Assembly (NCBI GenBank): GCA_023078555.1
Contig: CM041200.1
Span: 4,368,936 to 4,432,935, forward strand
Direction: 5' to 3'
DNA length: 64,000 nt
Source: Ulva prolifera
Lineage: Eukaryota > Chlorophyta > Ulvophyceae > Ulvales > Ulvaceae
Shown: one piece after another, positions 13,073 to 24,104 of the stretch
How the letters are laid out: every line of letters starts with the position of its first letter
Position numbering within the stretch: the stretch's first letter is position 1
Notes under the pieces: model-generated
What the model was told of the DNA's origin: nothing
The model's input: only the letters and a program-made list of their open reading frames with translations
The model's database searches: none
Position numbers and translations under genes: made by a program

Positions 13073-14860
13073 ATGTCGTTCGATGAATACGACTTTGACA
13101 GTGATCCGCAGTGGCAGGCTTTCGTGAGTGCCATCGAGCTTACTGGAGCGGATCCGGATGCACAACTGCGCCGGGTGAAAGCTAAGTTTTACAAGAAACA
13201 CGTGGTAAACAGTCAACGACATGCCTGCCTGTGAAGGTATTGGATATATCTTGATGTGTCCATGCCGTGTGTGACCCGCCAGGCTGCAGCCAATCGTGCT
13301 GTTGCACCCGCACGTGTCGGTCTTGACACAGGGCATCCTTACCATAGCACTCATTATCTGCAGGACCCGTCCTTTGAGCTGCCTCCGCCCACCGTACCGG
13401 CTGCTGAGGAGTCAACAAGGTCGGAAGCTCAGCCCGACAATGAGCAGTCACCACCTCAACAGTCAGCTCAGCCGAATGAGCCAGCTCAGCGAGCTCAGCC
13501 AGCGGCGCCAACCTCATCCGTTGCACGTTATGTCAGTGTTCTCCCGGGATTCAACGCATTGTTGCAGGCGTTGGTGTGCTGCCCCCCTTGCATGCTGCCG
13601 CAGCTGCGCACAGGCGTCCATTCAAGCTGTCTGTGGCAGAAACGGTCTGATAAAGTGCTGCTTCCATGAGCATCCGGTGACAAGCTGTCTTTTCAATTCA
13701 ATTTCAGCTGCATGGCCTGCCGGCCAGTCGACAGTGTACCAGCCAAGAGGCTCTAGACTGGCGTTCAAGTATCGATGCTGCCTCTCTGCCATGCAGTTGA
13801 TAGGCTTGATGCTCGGCTTCTTGGTGACCATGGTGCTGCAGCGGCCACAGCAGAACCGGCGGGCGTATGTCTGGTTCATGCAAGTCGCCCTGATGTCCCA
13901 CCTCATCCGAATCGCATCTGCGGTAGGTGCACCGCAGCTCAAGCCGTTCTCTATGCAAGTCATCCAGGACTGGCTCACGAAAGTGTCAAGTACGAACGCA
14001 GCCTGACTGCATTCAAGCCATGTTTCTGTGCAGCACACGGCATGTTTGACCAACTTGTGTCCAATTCCAGAATGCTAACATGGTGAGGCGCCCCCGTGCA
14101 GTGACGTCTGATTCCCACTATGCCATGGTGTGCTTCATGTTCGTGGGGCAGCCCTCAACGCTGGCTGTGATGGTCAGCCCTCTGCTGCTGTCTACACTCC
14201 GCCTTGCATCGTATGTGAAGCGGGTGTTCCCAGCAGCAGCAAAGCCCTTGCTGCCCGTGCTCGATGCGGCACTGGCACGAAAGGTTTGCTCCGACACGTG
14301 TTCCTGCAATAGTGCAGTTCAAAAAAATCTGTTCTGTTCAATCTTACCGGCCCCAGGTCTGAGATCTGGACGCTCTTCACTTATCTGTCTACACATCTGC
14401 TGCATCATTTGCTGGCCGACGAGGCTGCAATGTGAACCACTCCTCGCCACCACACACAGCTGCAAGCAGAACTGATGCTGTTCGTGCAATTGTGCGCATG
14501 TGAGCCTGAGTGCATAACTTGGCTCAAGCGAACTGAAGTGCTTCAACAACCTTCCTCACTACACCCTGCTCTGTGCAGGAGCAAACATTCCTCGCCATGG
14601 CTGTAGCAGACATCTCGCTGCTGGGGGTGCTGGTCGTGCGCATGTTCACGATCCGTGCCCTGCTGTTCCCCTTGATCTACCTGAGCATGCTGCGCAAGCG
14701 CTACCAGTCACCTTCATCGGCGAGGTACCACCGAGTGGTGTGGGGTACTCTCGGGGAGTACGTTCAGCCTGTCGTGTCGAGGCTGCCGCCGCAACTCAAG
14801 CGGTATGTTGACATGGGGGTCAACCTGTTCACGGGTCAGCAAGCAGCACGGACGATGTGA
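13073..14860 (+). CDS. TMEM33: TMEM33/Pom33-family ER and nuclear-envelope membrane protein
   Basis: Exon 1 13073-13204 (MSFDEYDFDSDPQW ... KAKFYKKHV) joins in phase to exon 2 from 13364 (DPSFELPPP, then a Pro/Gln/Ser-rich disordered stretch). The next exon ends at 13989 after a membrane segment and IQDWLTK. Then come 14102-14283 (SDSHYAMVCFMFVGQPSTLA, SPLLLSTLRLASYVKRVF) and 14579-14860 (EQTFLAMAVADISLLGVLVV, LFPLIYLSMLRKRYQSPSSA, LPPQLKRYVDMGVN). The H-Y-hydrophobic helix, the LR.ASY.K segment and the final Y...RY.S region are the TMEM33/Pom33 pattern; the family shapes ER tubules and binds nuclear pores. The exon 2 to 3 junction between about 13540 and 13730 is uncertain. The charged N-terminal exon is an extension relative to animal TMEM33. 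Confidence 0.82.
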
Positions 14861-15025
14861 CGGTTTGTCCATGGCATGTCCGCCCATTGTAAGCACACGT
14901 ATAACACTACCACCTCACAATGCCTACGTGTTCCGCTTTACATATCGAATCCGAAAGATGCCATCACGCAAGCAGTTGCACAGCCCCCCAAAGTGCAACG
15001 GCGAGCGTGGCACGCATGTGTCGAT
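14861..15025. terminator. Convergent 3' ends of TMEM33 and SHMT with TGTAA signals
   Basis: Only 165 bp separate the two stop codons. TGTAA lies on the + strand at 14888-14892, 28 bp past the TMEM33 stop. TGTAA also lies on the - strand at 14942-14938, 84 bp past the SHMT stop. TGTAA is the established poly(A) signal of chlorophyte algae, so the two transcripts probably overlap or nearly abut at their tails. Confidence 0.6.
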
Positions 15026-17739
15026 CTACTCAGTGTACCGCATCGTCGCCTTCTCAAAGCCGACTGTCGGGAACTGCTTCGCGAAGTCCTCAACGTCCTT
15101 GCCCAGGTCCACGACATCGACCGGCAGCTCCGCCGAGAGCAGTGCCCGGAAGTCTGACATCTTGGGCCCTGCACGCCAGCACAGCCTTGCTCAAGCGGTC
15201 ACCGTACCACACACCCAGCGCGTCTGCCCGCTCATCAAGGCCGACTACAAGCGGCACGAGAAACAGCCCAACAGCAGCAGCCACTGCGCAGCTCCAATGT
15301 GGCCCAATCACGGGCGCATTGCCGCTGCATCCCAGACAAGCTCACAAGCAGCGTGTCAGTGGAGGTGGGCAGGTGGGCACGGGGGCGCACCAGCCTTGGC
15401 CTTGAGGGCCTTGGCGATGCTGACGCCGCGGTGCACAAACTCCGCGACCTGCACAAAGTCCTGCTCCACAAAGCCGCGCGAGGTCAGCGCCGGGGAGCCC
15501 ATGCGGATTCCGCCGGGCACCATCGCGCTCTTGTCGCCGGGCACCGTGTTCTTGTTCAGCGCGATGTGCGCGAGCTCGAGCACACGCTCCACCCTGCACA
15601 CCCGCCACACACAGTCACTCCCCGCCGAGCACCACGCACCGCGGCGCCGCGGGCCGCCCTGCCTGCAGTGGTACTTGCCGCTGTGGGTCAGATCGCCCCA
15701 GGCCACCGGGGCACGGCATTCTGACTGCTTGTCATGAAACAGGCAGCCGCAGCATGCCGTGTCGAATGCACACGGTCTGCAGCCTGCGCGCGCAGCCGGG
15801 TGGTTGCTCCTGCATCGCAGCCGTGTGGGGTCCCGCATGTGCCCAGTCGCTGCACAAAAAACCTGCGACTCTGTCGGTCAGGTAGGACGCGGCAGGAGAC
15901 CAAGAGACAAGCCGCTCAGGTATGTTGGTGTGCGACAGCAATCCGCTGCCTGTGCAGGCCGCATCGGTCGCTCAGCGGCCACCGCACCATGCATGCTGCA
16001 GCACCACTCCCGTCACACACCGTGCAGCTACAGCTCTCAGTCCACAGGCTGCTGAGCTGCCGCTGGCATCCCACCTGTGGCCGCACAGGGCTGCCCATGC
16101 ACACCACAGCTATCCCAAGGGGGCACGCGCAGGCGCAGCATCCAGTGCCGACATGTCACGCAGAGGCAAGCGCAACACAGGGGACGGCGAGGGGCGCGCA
16201 CCGGGCACCGTCGACGCCGTTGCCGCGGAGGTCAGTCAGCACGATGTGGTTTTCTGTGCCGCCCGACACGAGGTCGTAGCCGCGTTCCTGCATCGCGCCC
16301 GCGAGCGCCTGCGAGTTGCTGAGCACCTGCTGCTGGTACGCCTTGAACTCGTCGCCCTGCGCCTGCTTGAGCGCGCACGCGAGCCCCGAGATCGTGTGGT
16401 TGTGGGGCCCGCCCTGTAGCCCCGGGAACACCGAGAAGTTGATGCGGTCCTCGAGGTTGTACATCACCGGCTCGCCCTTCTTCGTCGTGCCGCGCTGGCC
16501 CTTGCGGTAGAAGATCATCGCCCCCCGGGGCCCCCGCAGGCTCTTGTGCGTCGTCGTGGTCACCACGTCGGAGTGCTCAAACGGCGACGGCACGAGGCCG
16601 GCGGCGACGAGGCCGGAGATGTGCGCCATGTCGGAGAGGAGGTACGCTCCGACGCTGTCCGCGACCTCGCGCATGCGCGGGTAGTCGTAGTGGCGCGTGT
16701 ACGCCGACGCGCCGGCGATGAGGATCTTCGGGCGGAAGAGGGCGGCGGAGGACGCGAGGGTGTCGTAGTCAATCAGGCCGGTGCTCTCGTCGAGGCGGTA
16801 CGGCATCTGCTCGAAGAAGATCGAGGTCGCAGAGATCTTTTTCGTGGGGGTGGAGAAGCCGTGGGAGAGGTGGCCGCCGTGAGGGAGGTCAAGGCCCATG
16901 ATGCGGTCGTGGGGCTGGAGGAGGGCGGTGTAGACCTGGAAGTTGGCGGGGGAGCCGGAGAGGGACTGCACGTTGACGCCCCACTCGGCGGGGTCGAGGC
17001 GGAAGGCCGCGAGCGCGCGCGCCTGGCACAGGCGCTCCGCCTGGTCGATAAACTCGTTGCCGCCGTAGTAGCGCGCGCCGGGGTAGCCTTCGGAGTACTT
17101 GTTGGTCATCACGGAGCCGACGGCCTCCATGACGGATGCGGACACAAAGTTCTCTGAGGGGATGAGCTCCAGGCCCTGCGCATGGCTGAGGTGAAGCGGA
17201 GCAGAGGACGCCGGCAGGCCGGGCAGTGGCTCGAGGCTGACTAGCAGATGGGTGGGTGTTGAGGTGATCGTTGGTTGAGTAACGTTGCGTGAAGGGTGTG
17301 GTGTTGCGCGGGCAGTGTTGGCCGTCGTGCATAGTCACAGCGGTGCCGCGGGTTGAGCGCACCTTGTACTGCCTGTTCTTCTCATGCTCGATGATGTCGT
17401 AGAGCTCCGGATCGACGTCCGCGAGTCCCTTGTTCAGCAGCTGGGGCCACTGCACAACGTGGCTGGCGTGACGCGAACGTGGCCTGACCGCTGCAGCGGT
17501 AAAAGGGACAACAAACTTGGGGCCGCAGGAGGCGTGCATACACAGACAGGGCAGAGAATCGACAACGCTCGGTATGCCGCGGAGGGTCGGCTGCAAGACA
17601 GGCAGGCCAGTGCCACAGGAGCGTTGCAACATCAATTGCAACATCACCGGGTTCAGTCAAGGGCACGCACCGTAACATGTGAGCGATCCTCTGAGCTTGC
17701 AAACTTTTGAAAGTCCTCATCGTTGGTGGCTGGCTGCAT
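15026..17739 (-). CDS. SHMT: Serine hydroxymethyltransferase, cytosol-type N-terminus (five exons)
   Basis: PLP enzyme that interconverts serine plus tetrahydrofolate and glycine plus methylene-tetrahydrofolate. Exons 17739-17671, 17449-17363, 17175-16202, 15593-15391 and 15168-15026 agree in phase at every junction and give 491 residues, the normal length. Landmarks: [17 protein letters not shown], then [54 protein letters not shown], the PLP lysine in [51 protein letters not shown], and a terminal [14 protein letters not shown]. The N-terminus ([13 protein letters not shown]) is acidic and not transit-like, suggesting a cytosolic form. A 310-codon open frame on the opposite strand is an antisense shadow. 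Divergent from the GPDH gene. Confidence 0.96.
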
Positions 17740-18737
17740 TGCACGGATGTGTCAGGCGCTGCTTCATGTCAAGTCCGCGAGGCACGAGGACAGCGAAACC
17801 TCCGCAGCACAAGCTTACAGGCATGCAAGCTACAGCGCTCTAGACTCACACCTGTGCTGCGAACGTCCGTCGACAAGCCTGCTGAGTCGCCTGCATGAGC
17901 CAACGTCTCAGATAATGGACCGTGTATTAGCGAGCAAGGTACAGCAGCGGCTGCAAGACAAGAGTGCGGAAGCTCACCGCACATGATTGATAAAGCTCTC
18001 TCAGAAGCGTGGACGCCCCGCGGGAGCGCTGTAACAGTGCGCTCATCGCCAAGAAGTAACCTCGTACACGAACGCTCCCGGACAGCGACGCTCAGAACCA
18101 GGCATCAGCCAGGCAGCCCTTCGCGAAGCAGTGACAGTTGAGGGTTGAGTGTCGGTGTGTGAAGCGTTGGCCGTTATGTACGCTGCACGGGTGCTGGCGC
18201 ACATGCACACCCGCTTGGTGGGATCTGCTACACATTTCTTCATTCCTCGGACCCTTCGCCACATGCATGGGGCCGTGCCTATCGCAAGGTCACACATGCA
18301 ATATATTCCCACTAGCAGCCGTGTCTGTGCAAGCAGGTGATACCTACGGTGCTGAGCTTCTTGTGCTGGCGAGGCCACTGCCCCGGTGAAGTGTCGCAGA
18401 CGGCGGAGCCCAATATGGCATGGGTCACCTTCCCAGCTTAATTCTTGGTCATGAATGCCAAATGCAGCTATCAGCGAGGCTTGAGGTCGACCTTGAATGT
18501 TTGTCAGTGCCGTGAGCGCACCTTGCGGCCGTCTACGCCTCAGGCTGTCAGTGCAACATGGGCGCTACACACAGCCGCGCGGTGGCGCCCCGCTGTCCGA
18601 TCTGACCTCCGATGCTTCTGTGACGCAGAACAGAGGCAAAACTTAGAATCTGGTCGCTCGTCCGATGATAAGCGCGGCGACCTGTACCCTCCAGCACAGA
18701 CCACCACCATCAAGGAAAGCTGGGACATCCTCATGCG
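17740..18737. promoter_or_regulatory. Divergent intergenic region between SHMT and GPDH
   Basis: About 1 kb between two outward-facing start codons. Open frames here are short and unconvincing, and I see no repeat or RNA gene. It should contain both promoters, but no specific element stands out. Confidence 0.4.
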
Positions 18738-21246
18738 ATGGTCTCGCTTACGAACTCGGAGGGTCCGAGAAAAGCGCAGTGGAATGCACAAAGATACTCG
18801 AAAGGTGCTAGTCGCCGCTCAGTGCGCTGCAATGCCAGCAGAACGGTGCTGAGGCCTGATGTCATGAAACACCTGTTCCACCCCATGCCCGACATCGCCC
18901 CACTACAGGTCGCCGTAATAGGCGGAGGTAGCTTCGCCACGGCGATGGGCGCGGCCCTGGCGAGGCGGAACCCACAGATTGACGTGCACATGCTGATGCG
19001 GGGGGAACAGCGGTGCCAGGACTTCAACGACCTCCACGAGAACCAAAAGTATCTTCCGGGCTTGCCACTACCACACAACATGCGAGCAGGCACCAACGTC
19101 CACAGCGTCCTCGAGGGCGCCCAGTACGTCGTCCATGCCCTGCCAGTGCAAGCGACTCGCCCGTTCCTCGTCTCCATCAAAGACACCCTCCCTCCCGATG
19201 TCCCCATCATCTGCGTCAGCAAAGGCATCGAGCAGACGACGGGCTTCCTGCTGTCCGAGGTCTTCCCGTCAGCTCTAGAGAGGCCCCAGCCCTGCGTTTT
19301 CATGTCAGGGCCCTCCTTCGCGAAGGAGGTCCGCCACGCCACCTCCCTGCCCGAGGAGCATGCCACGCCACATGTTTGTTGTACTTTGCTATACTGCGCC
19401 TCCCCCATGCCCTCCCCTGTACAGCTCATGCATGGCATGCCTGCATGGACACCCTCCCCTGTAAAGCTCCAGGTGGCCATCAGTGCAGCCCGCGGCCTGC
19501 CTCACTTCACGTGCGTGCTCCAGCCTCTGCGCCACTGAGCCCGCAGCCCTCCGCACACAGCAGCCCTCCGCACACAGCGACAGCGCACCCACCGGGCTGC
19601 ATCACCAGCACACAATCACCCCGCGTTGGAAGCGCCCCACACAGTCACACTGCCCATTGACCCCCCTCTGATTCAGGGGCGGAGAGGCGGAGCGCAAGAG
19701 CGCACAGTGTTTGCGGCGGCGCTGCAGTGTGGCTGCGCATGCACATGCACTCGCTGCGTCGACGCGTGTAACTCCACCAGCATCCCCGCCGTACCAACAT
19801 GGACTGCTGCTGCAGCCGGGCCGTGCGCCAGTCAGCCCCTCGGGCCCACGTTTTGTTTTGGTCCAAACAGGGCACCTGCGCGCACACCTGCCCTCCCGCA
19901 TCCCAGTGTCTCGACTTCTCATGCGAAAGCAAACTAAAGAACGCATGGAAACAGCGCCTGGGGGGGAGGGTGCAGGTGGTCGAGGGCAAGCTGACGTGCG
20001 TCGTGGCGGCGTCGGAGGACATCCGGCTCGCGAAGGAGGTGCAGCTGCTGTTTGCGCAGGCGAGCATGCGCATCACGCTGTCCCGCGACGTCGCGGGCGT
20101 CGAGGTCTGCGGCGCGCTCAAGAACGTCCTCGCCATCGCCGCCGGCATCGTTGAGGGCCGGCAGCTCGGCTCGAACGCCCTCGCCGCCGTCGTGCGCCCC
20201 CGTCCGCCCCAATGCCTACGCTCCCCCCTTGAACGCTGCCGTTCCGGTTGGCAGGGAATTGGAACAACTGCAGTCACGGACAGTCACAGACCCCGAGGCT
20301 TGGCGCACGGCTGGCTAGGACAGACACCCTGCAATGTTGTGTTTGTGGCCATGAGGGCCGCGGTGAGCCACACCACTCCGCGTCGTGCTTTACCGCCAGG
20401 TTCCGCAGGGTCTCTCACTGCAAGCACCTGATGCGTGTGAGCCACCCTGGGATGCCGTGAGTGTTGGTGGTCACCTGTCAACTGCCCGGAGCCATGTGAT
20501 GCGTGCTGCCAGGCTACCGGCGTTGTGCGCTTGGCAGTGCCGTGCCTGCTGGGAGTGGCCGCCACGAGCGCACCGTCGTCCGCAGATCCGCGTGCCATGC
20601 TGCGCAACAGGTGATGTGGAATCAGGTGCTGTGTTGCTGAACGGTGCTGGGATTGGCAAACACACCGCAGGCGCGGACAGTCCGGGAGCCTGCGTCGTTA
20701 ATGGTCGTTCACAAAAGTGCATGCATGTTTCCTCGGTATTCATCACGCGGGTGTTTGAGACGGTGCGGAGCGGTACATGCTGCCGCCTTGAGCCATACAC
20801 ATCAGCACTTCATGCATGTGGCGTGCAAATGCTGCTGTGGGTGGCGTGCGATTGCTGCAGGGGAGAGTAACCACGCGTGTGGCGTGCAGATTTCGCAGGG
20901 CTGCGCCGAGATCCGGTGGCTGGCGTCGAAGATGGGCGCGCGGCCGGAGACGATCGCGGGGCTGTCCGGCTTTGCGGACATCATGCTGACGTGCTACGGC
21001 GCGCTGTCGCGCAACCGCGGCGTCGGCATCCGCCTCGGCAGCGGCGAGAGCATCGGGGACATCCTCGCGAGCAGCACGCAGGTCGCGGAGGGGGTTGCGA
21101 CTGCCGGGTCGGTCGTGTACCTGGCGCGGAAGTACCGGGTGTCCCTGCCCGTGCTGACGGCCGTGGCGTCGGTGCTGGCTGATGACAGTACGATCGAGGA
21201 GGCGGTGCAGGCTGTGATTGACCTGCCGCAGCTGGAGGAGCGGTGA
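18738..21246 (+). CDS. NAD-dependent glycerol-3-phosphate dehydrogenase (three exons)
   Basis: Reduces dihydroxyacetone phosphate to sn-glycerol 3-phosphate, the backbone for glycerolipids. Exons 18738-19328, 19976-20191 and 20890-21246 join in phase 0 and give 387 residues. The NAD-binding loop GGGSFATAMG is at residues 62-71. Then come ENQKYLPGLPLP, FMSGPSFAKE joined to VVEGKLTCVVAASED, the catalytic-lysine segment EVCGALKNVLAIAAG, GLSGFADIMLTCYG, SRNRGVGIRLGSGE and QVAEGVATAG. The roughly 55 residues before the fold are Ser/Arg/Ala-rich and transit-like, and the body matches plastid-type plant enzymes. A second ATG at 18864 would give a shorter form without most of the leader; dual use is possible but not shown. 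Confidence 0.94.
19544..19577. repeat. Two adjacent copies of a 17-bp unit in GPDH intron 1
   Basis: The unit CAGCCCTCCGCACACAG occurs at 19544-19560 and, without a gap, at 19561-19577. Both are identical. It lies in intron 1 of the GPDH gene, so it has no coding effect; a short local tandem duplication explains it. Confidence 0.85.
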
Positions 21247-21457
21247 CGGTGCATCTGAGTGTGCATTTGAGGTTTGACCATGCTGGACGTGAAGAGGGTG
21301 GTTTATGGACTCATGCGGTTGATGCGCGGATGTGGTCCGTGGCACCACAGGCAGCCTGCGATGCACCGGAACGTTTTTGAATAGCAGGTAGCAGGTGCAT
21401 GTGAGGTGTGTGAGTTGTGGGCGATGTGTGTTGCTTGATGCGGCGTTGCATGGTTGC
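21247..21457. other. Convergent 3' ends of GPDH and the GFA-domain gene
   Basis: 211 bp between two facing stop codons. It should hold both 3' untranslated regions. I see no TGTAA element here, unlike the TMEM33/SHMT gap, and no gene. Confidence 0.4.
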
Positions 21458-22018
21458 TCATCTAGACATGCCTTTGATCTCAGACGCCTCGATGGTCTGC
21501 TCCCAGTTGATACCATCAAACTGTTTGACGGTGATCGACAGTATAGTAGCAGGCTTGATGCACGCGACCGTGATCGCGTAACCATCCGGGTTGGATCTTG
21601 GCACGTAGAAGGGAGTCACTCCACACGTCCTGCATGTGGCAGACAAACCGTGGATGCACACCACGTGTCAGCGGCCATTTAGAAGGCTGTGCTGGTCCGA
21701 GTCGCGCACTTGCAGAACAGGTGTCGGGCAACATTGGTGCCGAAGCGATACTCCTGCAGGTTCTCCTCTCCCTGTGTAACGGCAAACAATCGTTTAGGGA
21801 CGACGGCGTGGGTGTTCTTCTTCATAGCGCAAATGGAGCAGTTGCAATCCCATGCGATCAGATGTCCAGACGCTTCAAACGTGAACCTGCGCCCAACACG
21901 CAGCAGTTGGTACACGCTGGCGCGGGGCCAAGAGGGGCGGGGCACGCGTTGTGCGTGCATGAAGGGCACACTTCACAGCCTCGCAGTGACAGGCACCTTC
22001 GTGTGTTACTCGATCCAT
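21458..22018 (-). CDS. GFA/CENPV-type zinc-binding protein (three exons)
   Basis: Glutathione-dependent formaldehyde-activating (GFA) fold protein, 131 residues from exons 22018-21972, 21886-21710 and 21629-21458, all junctions in phase. Zinc ligands of the family are present in order: GACHCEAVKF, then WDCNCSICAMKK, then HLFCK joined to TCGVTPFYVPRSNPDGY. That is the CxC, CxxC and CxxC arrangement of the fold. Homologs include bacterial GFA proteins and the CENPV domain; the substrate of eukaryotic members is generally unknown. The length is that of a stand-alone domain. The open frame continues upstream of the ATG to 22174, but the ATG just before GACHC fits the family start. The C-terminal exon ends EASEIKGMSR. 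Confidence 0.9.
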
Positions 22019-22391
22019 TATTTGCGCAGTGGATGTCGCGCTCAACTGCTGCCCTGCCTTGCCTGTCCGTCGACTTCTGGGCAAGTCACGATCCAAACCT
22101 GTGATGATGTTGCTGGCGTAATGTCTTCGTCTGTAGGCTTCGATACGTGCTGTGTCGTATCTTGCGCTGTGCATTCGCCTTTACTCGTGACCGCTGATCC
22201 CCCAATTCCTCAGACTGAACTGGTAACGATTGCCACGGAACACCCGTCGTCGCGTTGTCAGTGCCGCTGATCGTATCGCTGCAGAAGCATCGACCCTCTA
22301 CTTTTTGGAGGGCTCTCAAGATTCTGAATTGCCTTGTTTCCCCTGTGTTCAACTGAATCTGCCAAAGCAGATTGACTTGCACAACGCAGCA
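22019..22391. promoter_or_regulatory. Divergent intergenic region
   Basis: 373 bp between the GFA gene start and the first ATG of the next + strand gene. Open frames continue into it on both strands without an ATG start. No specific promoter element recognised. Confidence 0.35.
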
Positions 22392-23049
22392 ATGGGGGTC
22401 AAGGAGGCGCCACTTCTCAAAGAATACATTGGACAGAGGCAGAGACAGCGATATGAACATCGGATTCACGAATTCTTCGCTGACAGTGCTGGATTTGCTG
22501 AGATCCAAGCAGCACAACTGCCTTTCCATGGTGTGTACCACACACAACCACCGCTCCACCCACCGATAGCGGTCACCACAGCAATATATCCCGATTACAG
22601 GTGTTGGTGAACGAGATCGCGTGCAAATAGGCTGCGCTGTGGCCCACGCCCACAGGCAGGCGCGCCCTGCAGCAGCTCGAGCTCACAGGTACCCAGGCAT
22701 CAAGCAAGCACCACCAGCCATCCCGCACCGCCACGCCTTCCAAAGCCTCCCATCGACATGTCCTTTCGCAGTGCCAGAGCTGGAGCATCGCCGACAGCCG
22801 GTAGACCATGCAGCTCAGCGCCAGCGCATCTCCCAGTACGCCCAGGCCCGATCTGCAGGAAGGCGTGGCTCAGCAGAGCAGCACGCCCGCACTACACACC
22901 AGGTTGCCATCGAGGAGCACAGGTCACGCACACGCCCTGTTGCGTCCAAGCGTGGGGCTCCAGCTGTCATCCGCAAGGAGGTGGAGCGTGCTCGGGCGGC
23001 CCGGGGCCTGCCTCCTCCTCGGCGCATCTGCAACCGTGCCTGCACCTAG
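22392..23049 (+). CDS. Uncharacterised basic protein (two exons)
   Basis: No family recognised. Exon 1, 22392-22530, starts with MGVKEAPLLKEYIGQRQR and ends inside AAQLPFH. Exon 2, 22601-23049, continues in matching phase from a TACAG acceptor (VGERDRVQIGCAVAHAH) to a stop. The product would be about 195 residues, rich in Arg, His and Ala, with a charged, probably helical stretch (LEHRRQPVDHAAQRQR, RKEVERARAARG). Support for this frame comes from a diverged inverted copy at 48920-49260: in this frame the two share RRG[SA]AEQ, RTTH and EE, while the copy carries a stop. No membrane segment or zinc motif is visible. It may be specific to this lineage. Confidence 0.45.
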
Positions 23050-24104
23050 GCCTAGGCAGCATAATCCTTCAATCTGCACAGTCCCCAAGTCACCGTGACG
23101 GGCAGAGCTGATGTGGTCGGGTTGTGACGTTACTGTGCGAGCTGCCTGCGGCGCCATCTGCCTCTCTGGCTTTCTTCAGCGGACGTATCCCCCAAGGCAC
23201 CGGCAGGAACTGAACCTTGCACAAAGCCCCTCTGTCAACTGGATCCAGCAAGGCTAGTTTGCGCCAGTTCTCGCACCTGGCCAGAGCCACATGGTTACAC
23301 CCATTGCACATTCTGCCAACACGGCATGGGTTGTCAAGGTGTTTTCAACTGGATGGGTTGCAGACCATGGAGGGCAAGTCAGCATGCATGCGTTGGATTG
23401 CACATTGCTGTTTGGTCATCGAGGGACTGGCGCCGCAGCATGGCCTCCGCTCAAGGCGGAGAACTGGCCAGCACTGCTATCTGAAGGTGCCCAAACGGCA
23501 GCCTTGTGGAGCATCTGTGCATGCTCTTGGGTCCGTGCAGATGCAAGTGATGGGCAGCCTTTGACCTGGACCACCGTAGCGCACCGCCTTCACGTGTAAT
23601 CGCCAACCACATGTTAGGAGCGCCCAATCCAATAACAGGCACGGATTGAGGAGTGTGCAGGCTAGCTCAACACAGCACAGCGTACTTTTCACACGAGCGC
23701 CCTTGTGGGCAGAAAAGCACGCTGGGCGATTTGCAAGGGTAAGGCCACAACCACACCAAGGGCTGATCAAGGGTGAGCATGTGCAAACATGTGTTTGGAA
23801 AAGTTACAGGCACAAATGTGGACGTGCGAAAAGGCATCGTGATCCACAGCAAATCTGAAAAAGGCCCCGCAATGTACTGCGCCTCCGATGCAGTTCATCC
23901 GCGCCCGCTCAGCCTTGCAAGGAGTCCAGCATCACGCTGGGAGCCTCCCCCCCAGGAGAATGAGCCACCGCAAACAATGAAACGATTATTCATACACACA
24001 CCATAAAACCACCCGGGCGTTCACGCAAACTGCCACAGCCACTGCTGCAGCCCTAGCGCACACGCATGGCCGCAGCGCGCGAATCGCCCGTGCTGCGTGC
24101 TGGG
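23050..24104. other. No gene recognised
   Basis: About 1 kb between the uncharacterised protein and the stop codon of ALDH copy A. Frames of up to 115 codons occur on both strands, with no motif or splice chain I can defend. The right end should hold the 3' untranslated region of ALDH copy A. Confidence 0.4.

Noticed and set aside
14805-15737. 310-codon + frame over the SHMT 3' exons
   Set aside because: It is antisense to two phase-checked SHMT exons and contains no motif.
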